From: Hippasteria phrygiana
Taxonomy: Eukaryota; Echinodermata; Asteroidea; Valvatida; Goniasteridae
NCBI GenBank assembly: GCA_037893225.1
Contig: JAZGUH010000368.1
Coordinates: 372,001-436,000, forward strand
DNA length: 64,000 bases
Reading direction: 5' to 3'
How positions within the stretch are numbered: the stretch's first letter is position 1; every line of letters starts with the position of its first letter. Positions 20,486-29,716 of the stretch are shown piece by piece. A program made the translations under genes and the position numbers. Under the pieces are notes generated by a model, which saw only the letters and a program-made list of their open reading frames with translations, did no database searches and was not told the origin of the DNA.

Positions 20486-21862
20486 GTATAGGAGAAACTT
20501 AGTTATAAAACATACATTCTTTAAAAGTGTGAGAACTCTGTCAGTAAATCAAACCAAAATAATTTATTTAATACCTAAATTCAGTCCAAGGCTCAATCAT
20601 TTACTAGGTTTACTCAACAGTTAAAATATTACAAAAATAGAGCAATATCCAATGCACATTGACTTATACTCCTGTCAAATCTGACAATCAATTATCTCAA
20701 TTATACTTCTTAGAACTCTATTTTTAAATGTTTAATTACCTCTCAAGCCTCTACCTATAAAAGTTCAACAATAAATTAAATGCACAAAAGTATATATCTC
20801 CAAATTTCAATCTATTTAAACTTTGTTATTTCAAAGCACAAAAATATATTTTCATTTACACCAATCAAAAATTCAATCTATTCAAACTCTGGCCCCTACC
20901 GATTTACATCCATCGTGTCACTAGCCACCAAGGCTATCCCGCGAGTTCTCCGCCTCAACTAGAACTCGTCCCACTTGAGCTTCTTCACCTCGCCCAAAAC
21001 TCAGTGCCACCAATTAAGGCTATCGTGGGCTACAAAATGGGCTTCCCCACCTGTATCAGTTTGGATTGCCACCAAGGCTCAATTATCAATTTACAAAATA
21101 CTCTGCCTCCTCGGCTTTTGTACTTCAAATATATTGAATTTTCACCAAAATTGGCTAATCAACAACTTTACAAATTCAATCACTTATTTTACAGTTTTCC
21201 GTCACTGAATCACAACTCTAAAATATACAACAACATCAATATTCAATTACTATTTACCCACCACCACGGTAAACTAAATTAAATGTTCATGTATCACCAC
21301 ATCCGACTTCCGGTATGGATCCTATGTCTCCGTCTGTGCATGGCCCAGAATGTCCATGCAGATCACGGCTGACTTCTCAGGTCATGCGGTAAATAATTAA
21401 TGAACACCATCAAAAGTAAGGTCTCCACAATGGTTTTAAAAAAGGTTCTGGGTTTGTAGCCAGTCGTCTTGTTCGCAATCACCAGCCCAAAGTCTCAGAC
21501 TTGCATAGAAAATGCTGCAAATGTTGCTCACAATGATGCCCCCACTGCTACAAAAATCAAATTCCCAAAGGAATAACAAATTCTAGACACTCCAAAATGG
21601 TGTCAACTTGAGTTTCAGTGATGCCGATAGCAGGGAGTCACAGCCACAGAGTGGTCTCTAGATAGAGTCAAAGCCTCGCAATTACCCATTCACCCATTTT
21701 TTAAACCATTGCTATGACATCACACTATTGTTCAAAGTGTGGATTCGGAACTACGAATCTTTAGTAAAGTGTTATTCATTTCCTCAACCCTAATCCAGAG
21801 CTTGATTACGTGAGAGCCTCGAAAAACTCCTTTATGTAAATTACATCTCTTAATGGCCACGC
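20486..21862. other. Left flank of the Polinton: nothing recognised
   Basis: AT-rich sequence with scattered ccaccaaggct words. No supported gene. Confidence 0.5.
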
Positions 21863-22033
21863 TGGGTACATACGTCAAATTTTTTAAAAACCCAAAATAG
21901 TCAAAAATCGCCCAAATTTTATTTTAACTTTTGCTGGGGTACTATACACCAAAATTTGCACAAAATCAAGAAAATAAAAAGTATTTTCCATAGTCTACAA
22001 GCGTACTAAAACTCTGGGGCGCCCGGCGAAAAA
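21863..22033 (+). repeat. Polinton left terminal inverted repeat
   Basis: From tgggtacatacgtcaaat to ggggcgcccggcgaaaaa; nearly identical over 171 bp to the reverse complement of 47734-47904. The differences are small length changes in A runs. High identity suggests recent activity or gene conversion. Confidence 0.95.
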
Positions 22034-22115
22034 GGCAAAAAATGATTTGTCGCAAGCCAAAAAAAATTAAATAAATTTTTATTTTTTTATAAATATTATA
22101 TTGCCATTATAAAAG

Positions 22116-23846
22116 ATGGAAACACAACCTACGATTCGAGAATACAATAGATGGAACAAAAAATCTTTAAAAAGATATGTCGATAAGTATAAATTATCTT
22201 TAGGATCGCCAACAGGACGCCGTAATACGTATATCAGGCGAGATTATATTCTAGCTATAAAAAGAGAAGAAGCCAAATTTAAAAATTTTAGAATACGATC
22301 TAAAGCTTCGTTAGAGCGACTCGCGCACGATAAAAATTTACGAGTCGTATCAACGGGTAGAAATGGTCGAGCGATAAAAAAAGATTACATCGAAGCTATA
22401 AAAAGATTTAAGGAGCAAAATACTTTTCGAGAAGCAGACTTTCGAGAGACTAGAAGATTTGAAAACAGTTATCGAAATTTGGAACTGATTCCGAGTCTGT
22501 TTACCGACGATCCGGAGCAATTTTACAACACCCATACGTCGATGATAAAAAACAAAATCGTCGCTGAATTAATACAAATAAAAACGATGAAACTACAGAT
22601 CGCCATGAAAATAAAGTATGTAAAAAAATCGGGTGTTGAGACTACAACATCAACCGCTACTCATTTTAGTTATCAAAATCGAGTCTTAAACAAGAGCGAG
22701 ATAGCTACGACTATCAGGCAGCAATACGAAACGATATTATCTCAGATAGATAAATATACGAATGAAGGAAGTGGTTGGACTATAGATAAAATAGTCGCGT
22801 TTTACATAAACATAAACAGAGTTAACCCTCTGGTAGGCGCTTCTTACGTAAAACTACCCGAATATATAACTAACAAACACGCAACCGTTAACATCATAAA
22901 CGAAGATCAAGAATGTATAAGATGGTGTTTAAGAGCCGCCCTAGGTATATATACCGATAAAGTTAAAAACCAAATAGAAACCAACCCGCTGTATAGTTGG
23001 CAAAAAAACAGAGCTTCTAATTATAAAACCGATGACGGATTAAATTTTAAGGACATAGACTTCCCCACACCTATAAGTCAGATAGCGAGAATAGAAAGAC
23101 AAAACGATATAAGTATAAACGTGTTAGGATACGACGCAGACTGCAAAAATAAAACCTATCCGCAAGATAAAATGGGCTTGATATATCCGCTATATTTATC
23201 TAAAAGACCATACGATACAGAAACTATCAGTTTGCTATTATATGACGGTCATTATTGTTGGATAAGCGACTTACCTAGATTCTTATCTGGCGTTACCAAT
23301 AGTCAGCATCGTAAACTGTTTTGCTTGAGATGTTTAACGCATTTTAATTCGAAAGAGAAGCTGGACATACACGTAAAAGATTGCGAAGGAATAGACTCTG
23401 CTTTATCTACCGTTAAAATGCCGCATGAAAATGCGAACAAATACTTGGACAAAAGCAAATTAATGTTTAAAAACTTTAAGAATTTACAAGACGCACCCTA
23501 CGTCATATACGCAGATTTTGAATCTATCTTGGTACCCCAAGAAAAAACAAAGGAGCCGTCGAGTAAAACTCACGAACATAGAGCCTGCGGTTATTCGTAC
23601 GTTGTAGTACGGGTCAACTCGTACCTTGGACAACTCGTACCTTGGCCAACTCGTACCTTCAACTCGACAACATCGTACCAACTCGTACCTTTGCCAACTC
23701 GTACCTTCGCCAACTCGTACCTCCAGTTAGGACAACTCGTACCTGCACGCGAAAGTCAAGTCGTACCGTCAATGTTCCGTCTGAACATGGAGGAAGAAAA
23801 CACACTTCCTCCATGGTCTGAAATACTCCGGGCCGTAACTGATTGA
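22116..23846 (+). CDS. polB: Protein-primed DNA polymerase B, 5' part (interrupted)
   Basis: N-terminal half of the Polinton family-B polymerase, which replicates the element from protein-primed ends. Residues ~15-50 and ~62-98 form two similar basic helix-extension-helix units (KKSLKRYV..., KASLERLA...) resembling SAP-type DNA-binding motifs. A C2H2-like knuckle (CLRCLTHF...HVKDC) precedes the exonuclease I motif YADFES at about 23509-23526. The native frame ends near position 23609, where a foldback transposon interrupts it; the last ~79 codons read into transposon subrepeats (NSYLGQLVP...). The ATG at 22116 follows TATAAAAG and opens the Polinton-style N terminus. The downstream half is at 24747-27202. 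Confidence 0.92.
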   Translation: METQPTIREYNRWNKKSLKRYVDKYKLSLGSPTGRRNTYIRRDYILAIKREEAKFKNFRIRSKASLERLAHDKNLRVVSTGRNGRAIKKDYIEAIKRFKEQNTFREADFRETRRFENSYRNLELIPSLFTDDPEQFYNTHTSMIKNKIVAELIQIKTMKLQIAMKIKYVKKSGVETTTSTATHFSYQNRVLNKSEIATTIRQQYETILSQIDKYTNEGSGWTIDKIVAFYININRVNPLVGASYVKLPEYITNKHATVNIINEDQECIRWCLRAALGIYTDKVKNQIETNPLYSWQKNRASNYKTDDGLNFKDIDFPTPISQIARIERQNDISINVLGYDADCKNKTYPQDKMGLIYPLYLSKRPYDTETISLLLYDGHYCWISDLPRFLSGVTNSQHRKLFCLRCLTHFNSKEKLDIHVKDCEGIDSALSTVKMPHENANKYLDKSKLMFKNFKNLQDAPYVIYADFESILVPQEKTKEPSSKTHEHRACGYSYVVVRVNSYLGQLVPWPTRTFNSTTSYQLVPLPTRTFANSYLQLGQLVPARESQVVPSMFRLNMEEENTLPPWSEILRAVTD

Positions 23847-24746
23847 CGTGCTTTGATATAATTATACTATTTTAGGCCTACTTTTTTCGACGTTGCTAGA
23901 AAAGGAATGTAAAGTGAAATGTATTTTTTTCTGATTAAAAGTGGATTATATTTATATAAAACAATTTACCGGTTTATAATTTAATTATGTTTGTGTTTAT
24001 GTATAGAGTCTACAACTTGTGTCATACTTTTTTGTTTATTTTAGACTGCATTCGTGTTAATTGTACTTTTGCAATTTTAGACTTCGATGGAAAAGGAACG
24101 TAGGAATTCATTTGTTTACAGTAGTATTTTGTTGAGAAGTGTTTTTTTGTTAAGATGACTGTGCGCCACACTGTTGATGCCTTTCGTCTTAACTTTTCAG
24201 TTTAACTTGTAGTTCATAAATTAGCTGTTACTTTTGATAGGAAATTCATTCTGAATTTATTGAAGGTAAGGGTACGTGGCTGGCATGTACTTTGTTGTGG
24301 AATTAATAAATAAATCGTCTGAAGTTTTCCCATTGTCATATTCTATAGTTCGGCCTAATTCTGTGGTCTTTTGCGGTGCCGTAGCCAAACTCAGGCTCTA
24401 ATAGCATTGAGCACGCGTTTGCCGTTTGAACTTGATTTGATACTGGTGATGCGCGCATTTATTGCCGAAGCTTAGCATGGTGCACCATTGTTTTGTCAAA
24501 GTCGTGAATAGGATTTAATTTACTATGATCTCGCCGTACTTCCAATCGAATATTATTATTCTTTAAATGAGGTAATTTGGCATAAATTTTAATGCACACG
24601 GCACCGCGCGAAACCTGTCGCGCGGTACGAGTTGTCTTAATTAGAGGTACGAGTTGGCGAAGGTACGAGTTGACCAAGGTACGAGTTGACCAAGGTACGA
24701 GTTGACCAAGGTACGAGTTGGCAAAGGTACGAGTTGACTCGAAAGC
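23610..24746. mobile_element. Foldback transposon inserted in polB
   Basis: About 1.14 kb. The left arm (23615-23765) has roughly nine units of caactcgtacctt; the right arm (24628-24740) has the inverse aaggtacgagttg about seven times. Flanks carry an 8-bp duplication with one mismatch, ttgtagta (23602-23609) and ttgtagtt (24747-24754), which falls at corresponding polB codons. The 860-bp centre has no recognisable transposase. The arms differ from, but are built like, those at 940-1316 and 40085-40800. Confidence 0.85.
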
Positions 24747-27202
24747 TTGTAGTTAGGTGCGATGGCCGGCAGATCAAGCGAAAGACTTATAGAGGTGAAC
24801 GCGCTATAGACAATTTTATAACCTCGTTGCAAGAACTCGAACCTAAGATTAATGAATTACTAGCTCGCATTAAGCCGATAATATATACGCTAAAAGAAGA
24901 AAAAATTCACCTAAACTCTAACGAGTGCTGGATTTGCGAAAAACCAATTTATCCAAATTACTCGTGTAATTGCCAGTGCTACAAGCCCGTAGAACCTAAA
25001 AGTAAAGAAGAACTGGAAGAATACAAGTACGAAAACGAAAAGGGATACGTCGAGAAAACATGTACGTTCTGCCAAAAGAAAATTAACAAATTTCGAAAAG
25101 TAAGAGATCATTGTCACACAACGGGCAAGTACAGAGGAGCCGCGCACGCTTACTGTAATCTTAAATTACGAGTAAAACCCGGTGAAACGAAAATACCGGT
25201 CGTCTTTCACAACTTAGAAAATTATGACGCGCACTTGATCATGCAGGGTATTTCCAAGTATCAACGAGATATCTGGTGTATACCCAAAAATTCAGAAAAA
25301 TACATTTCATTTTCGATCGGTCAATATAGATTTATAGACTCGTTTCATTTTATGTCTAGCGGTCTCGACAAATTGGTAACGTCTTGCCCGAGAGACGCCT
25401 TTAGGCTACTCTTGAAACGTTATGGCGAAGAAAACGCGGACCTCTTATTACAAAAGGGTGTATATCCGTACGAGTACATGGACAGCTTTGAACGATTTAG
25501 CGAGAGTAGTTTGCCGCCGAAAGAATCTTTTTTCAGCGCTCTAAAAGATAAACATATAACGGACGAAGACTACTCGCGCGCGCAACGAGTATGGCGGACC
25601 TTTGACATAAAAAACATGGGCGAATACCACGACTTGTACGTAACCGCGGATACTCTATTACTAGCCGGCGTATTCGAGAATTTTAGACAAATGTGTAGAA
25701 CGAATTACAAGTTGGATCCAGCCAACTACTTCACAGCACCTGGTTTAAGTTGGGACGCTCTACTAAGACACTCTAAAATAGAATTAGAATTATTAACCGA
25801 TGTAGATAAACATCTATTTTTTGAAAAAGCAAAAAGAGGAGGAATATCGAGCGTTGGTAGTACGCGCTATGCCAAGGCCAACAATAAGTACCTAAAAGAT
25901 TACGAGCAAGATAAACCCGATTCGTATATTCTCTATCTAGACGCCAACAACCTCTACGGATGGGCCATGAGTCGACCGCTACCTTACGGAGTATTTAAAT
26001 GGGTCTGTACAAAACAATTTACCCACGATCGTATCATGGCGTTAAAAGATGATACTAAAACGGGATATATGTTCGAAGTTGACCTGGAATATCCAGCCGA
26101 ACTACACGATCTACACAACGATTATCCTTTAGCCGCCGATAATATAATCATACCTGAAGAATGGTTATCCGAGTATCAACGAGAGTTGGCGAGTGAGATA
26201 GGAGATGGAGCTAAGGTAAAAAAATTAACCGGTACGCTGTATAGAAAAGAAAAATATGTATTGCACTACGTCAATTTGAAACAGTGTTTGAGGCTAGGCC
26301 TAAAACTAACTAAAGTACATCGGGCGTTGCAATTTAAACAAAAACCTTGGATGAAATCGTACATCGATAAAAACACACAACTCAGAATGAAAGCAAAGTC
26401 GGATTTCGAAAAAGACTTTTTCAAATTGATGAATAATTCCGTATTCGGTAAAACGATGGAAAATGTCAGAAATAGAATAGATGGTGCGCTACTGCGAAAC
26501 GATCAAGTAAAAGAATACAAAGAGATGGTTTCTAAACCTTGTTACAAGTCTACTACGGCGTTTAAAGAATGCGGTCTCTCATTCGTGGAATCGTACAAAA
26601 AGAAAACGTATTTAAATAAACCAATCTATTGCGGCGTTAGTATCTTAGACCTATCGAAGACTCTAATGTACGACTTTTATTACAACCAATTAAAAAAGAC
26701 GTATGGCGATAAAGTAAGATTGATGTATACAGACACGGACTCGCTGCTTTTGATTATCTATACGAAAGACGTTTATCGGAATCTAGAAAAACAGTCTGAC
26801 TCGTACGATTTTAGCAACTACGAGAAAGACCACTTTTTATACGACGAGACAAACAAGAAAGTTATCGGTAAATTTAAAGACGAATGCGGGGGAAAAGTCA
26901 TAAGCGAAGCTACTTGCATCAGATCGAAGATGTACTCGATTTTATACGGAGACGTCGTATTAAAAAAGGCCAAAGGCGTAAACCGAGTGGTTATAAACAA
27001 CGATCTATCTTACGAAAAGTACAAGCGATGCGTTTTATCGAACGAATGCTATTCAAACAAGATGATTCGTTTTGGAACCGAGCGTCACATGATATACACG
27101 GAGGCTCAAGTCAAGCAATCTTTAAATCCTTTAGATACGAAGAGATATATTTTACCTAATGGTATAGACACTCTGGCTTACGGTCATCGTTCTAGCCTTT
27201 AG
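24747..27202 (+). CDS. polB: Protein-primed DNA polymerase B, 3' part
   Basis: C-terminal half with the rest of the exonuclease and the whole polymerase domain. Visible motifs: a zinc-rich HNH/endonuclease VII-like insert (CTFCQK...RDHCHTTGKYRG...CNLKLR, about 25060-25176); Exo II-like HNLENYDAHL; Exo III region TADTLLLAG; palm motif A YLDANNLYGWAM (about 25933-25970); motif B NNSVFGKT (26431-26454); motif C YTDTDS (26725-26742). All catalytic aspartates of motifs A and C are present. The reading frame resumes exactly at the right target duplication. The final codons overlap a ctagcctttagtctattc motif repeated after the next gene. Together with 22116-23609 the gene would exceed 1300 codons, normal for Polintons. 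Confidence 0.95.
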
Positions 27203-27320
27203 TCTATTCTAGCCAGAAAAACTAAGTTCGGGTTATCATTCTAGCCAGAACAAGACAGTATACAACCCCCTTGACGAAAAAAAATAAAAAATAATTATAT
27301 AATAGATCATCTAATAAATC

Positions 27321-28172
27321 ATGCGCAAGTGGTTAAACGTCGGAAAGCCAACTACGATAGATTTCAATACTGGATTTTTTGCGACACCCTCTTTAAGTAA
27401 CGTAACCTCTTTCGATACTCCCGGCTACGCGAGACCAACTAATTTAAAAGTAAAGGATAAGTATTACGACATTTTTGTGGATGTAGCTAATAAATGTAGA
27501 TTGTACGACGAGAATATAAAAATGCCAGACGTTATAACCGATCATGAAGAGAATATTTTTCTCATGTTGAACGAAATTGCGACTAAAGCCGTTATACATC
27601 ATATGGAAAAGGTCGCGATCTTTATGGGAATAAATGTAGAATTCTTAGAGTACATCGAGAGAACTAGATACGATTATCATACAAAAGTTAGAATGATAAC
27701 GTATATTTGGTATCTTAAAGCGTGTTTCGATAGAGACTATAAACAAGATCTCAAGAAGATCTTGATCAGCTCCGGACTAACTCTATATACTTACAAGTTG
27801 AAATTCTTCGAAACTAGATCTAGAAATATCAACGTATCTGACGACGCTGGTTATGCCTATGGATATATGGGTCCGTTGGCACCGACTTACTTGATAAGTA
27901 AAGATAAACGAGGTATAATGGATATTTTAACGAAACTAGCCGATGAATTAGGTATAGATTGGAGACAATTTTGTACATACGCTGGAATGAACTATAATTG
28001 CGTAGAACAAATAGATGCCGATTATAAAAAAACGACCGAAAAAGCTTTTATGGCCTGTTATAAATTTTATTCAGACCACAGAGGTTATGACGATATAAAT
28101 ACTATATTTCACCGCATCATGCGCCAGATTGGCAGATCGGATTTAGCTATAGCGTATAACGATGTCTTTTGA
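27321..28172 (+). CDS. Putative double Death-domain protein of the Polinton
   Basis: 283 aa. Residues ~200-278 read like a classical Death domain: LADELGIDWRQF, then Leu/Ile-spaced helices with VEQIDADY and a closing helix IMRQIGRSDLA, matching the usual LGxDWxxLA ... I/L...EIGRxDLA layout of six helices. Residues ~78-152 look like a second, more diverged six-helix Death-fold unit (FMGINVEFLEYIE ... YIWYLKACF ... LKKILISSG). Death domains mediate homotypic assembly in cell-death and innate-immune signalling, so I infer a host-directed role. It sits between polB and the structural genes, 118 bp after polB, with short TA-rich leader and the polB-like 3' motif at 28197. The frame is intact. Not a known core Polinton gene to my knowledge. 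Fold assignment is by eye. Confidence 0.75.
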   Translation: MRKWLNVGKPTTIDFNTGFFATPSLSNVTSFDTPGYARPTNLKVKDKYYDIFVDVANKCRLYDENIKMPDVITDHEENIFLMLNEIATKAVIHHMEKVAIFMGINVEFLEYIERTRYDYHTKVRMITYIWYLKACFDRDYKQDLKKILISSGLTLYTYKLKFFETRSRNINVSDDAGYAYGYMGPLAPTYLISKDKRGIMDILTKLADELGIDWRQFCTYAGMNYNCVEQIDADYKKTTEKAFMACYKFYSDHRGYDDINTIFHRIMRQIGRSDLAIAYNDVF

Positions 28173-28216
28173 AAATAAAATTATCGACAGAATCGTTTTC
28201 TAGCCTTTAGTCTATT

Positions 28217-28942
28217 CTAGCCAGAACAAGACGATCGATAAATATCTACTCGAAAAATAAATGTCTTATGGTTATTATCGATTAACTCGCCGTCACTGTC
28301 TCTGAAAGAAAAACTCAGTTCAGGTATTTTACTCCTAATTAGAGGTATGACAGTTTTTCTTTTATTCTGGACAGTCGCTATTATATCCGAATCAGCCTCA
28401 ATATATGCGATCGGTATAACGTCTAGCAAGTGCGTACGCTTTCCGTTATAGAAATTATTAGACGTAGATAACTGATCGCAATGTAAAAAAATTGTATTCA
28501 AGTAATTTATATTATAATAGCCTACAAGTTCACTACCAACAACAGGGAACCAACTAGAGGGTAGACCCAACACTTTTTGAGTATATAGATCGAACGTAAT
28601 AATAACATGTTTATCTCTCAATAATACACCGAGATTAAAAATAATCTTTTTATTAATCTTGTCTATGGAAACTTCGATCAATCTTAATTTATTAAATTCA
28701 GCTATTAACTCATCGATAGTATAATTTCCAGGTGGAATTACCGTTTCACCGTTTTGGGTGGCGGTGGTGATGTCGCCATATATTTGCCATCCTATAGTCA
28801 TACGTTGAGTTATATTAACAAAACCGACGGTAAATATCGCGTTGTTTAAACTCATACAGTAATTTCCCTCAGAGTTATCTATAGGTTTTGACAGTCTAAA
28901 CGTTTGTTCGTTACTAGCCATTTTAAAAACGTGCGATTCCAT
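28217..28942 (-). CDS. Polinton jelly-roll-like structural protein A
   Basis: 241 aa. Paralogue of the next gene. Both begin MESHVF, share TFRLSKPIDNS near the N terminus, FLHCDQLSTSNNFYNG in the middle and a C-terminal beta-rich segment ending in D(S/R)DGEL/D-type turns (SFSFRDSDGELID). The layout (predicted all-beta, sequence LSKPI near the start, conserved strand with LHCDQ, closing I/LSFSxRDxDG) resembles a widespread Polinton/adintovirus capsid-associated family; penton or fibre-like roles are possible but not shown. The start ATG follows aataaa. It converges with the Death-domain gene: only ~45 bp separate the two stop codons. Confidence 0.7.
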   Translation of the reverse strand: MESHVFKMASNEQTFRLSKPIDNSEGNYCMSLNNAIFTVGFVNITQRMTIGWQIYGDITTATQNGETVIPPGNYTIDELIAEFNKLRLIEVSIDKINKKIIFNLGVLLRDKHVIITFDLYTQKVLGLPSSWFPVVGSELVGYYNINYLNTIFLHCDQLSTSNNFYNGKRTHLLDVIPIAYIEADSDIIATVQNKRKTVIPLIRSKIPELSFSFRDSDGELIDNNHKTFIFRVDIYRSSCSG

Positions 28943-28976
28943 TTTATTAAAGCTAAAAAATCTTCAAAAAAATCGC

Positions 28977-29675
28977 TTAAAATTTACCTATCGTCAAGTT
29001 AAAACTAATCTTTTTTCCTCGATTATTGATTAAATCGCCGTCTCGGTCTCTGATACTAAAGCTAAGTTGGTTTATCTTATCACCCACGAGTCTACGAGCA
29101 GTTAATCTTGCACGCTCGATAATCGTATCGTCTCTTTTCGTTATCGGTATAACGTCTAGCAAGTGCGTACCCCTTCCGTTATAGAAATTATTAGACGTAG
29201 ATAACTGATCGCAATGTAAAAAAATTGCATCGACAGGCATTGTATTATAATTTCCTACGTAATCTACGCCAAAAACTAAGTTTTTGATCGATATTCCCAA
29301 CAATTGTTTAATGTTTTTATCAAAGCGTAGAACGTTATTTTCTTCCGTTACATTTAAAGATATTTTTTTATTAAGTTTATCTACAGAGACTTCTAACCAA
29401 ACTAATTTACTGAGTCTCTCTTCGATCCAATCTATATCGTAATATCCAGCAGGAATATCAATTTTACCATCCGTACTACCCGTTTTTCTCCCAGTGTTTG
29501 GATCGATTTGATGTATAAAATAGAGAATTTCGCTATTACTAGCCATGTTGTAGAAGCCTGCGGTTACTATCGCGCTGGTTAAACTCATACTGTAATCCCC
29601 CTTTGAGTTATCTATAGGTTTTGACAGTCTAAACGTTTGTTCGTTATCAAACATTTCAAAAACGTGCGATTCCAT
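28977..29675 (-). CDS. Polinton jelly-roll-like structural protein B
   Basis: 232 aa, tandem paralogue of the 28217-28942 gene, same strand, 34 bp upstream of it. N-terminal 45 residues and the central LHCDQLSTSNNFYNG...THLLDVIPI block are nearly identical at nucleotide level, whereas the intervening regions are strongly diverged (for example an extra NTGRKTG loop). The pattern suggests duplication followed by either gene conversion of two blocks or diversification of exposed loops. Start ATG follows cataaa. Function inferred only as capsid- or spike-related. Confidence 0.7.
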   Translation of the reverse strand: MESHVFEMFDNEQTFRLSKPIDNSKGDYSMSLTSAIVTAGFYNMASNSEILYFIHQIDPNTGRKTGSTDGKIDIPAGYYDIDWIEERLSKLVWLEVSVDKLNKKISLNVTEENNVLRFDKNIKQLLGISIKNLVFGVDYVGNYNTMPVDAIFLHCDQLSTSNNFYNGRGTHLLDVIPITKRDDTIIERARLTARRLVGDKINQLSFSIRDRDGDLINNRGKKISFNLTIGKF

Positions 29676-29716
29676 TTTATGTAAAAGATTAAAATATTTG
29701 GTTTATTAAAAATAAA

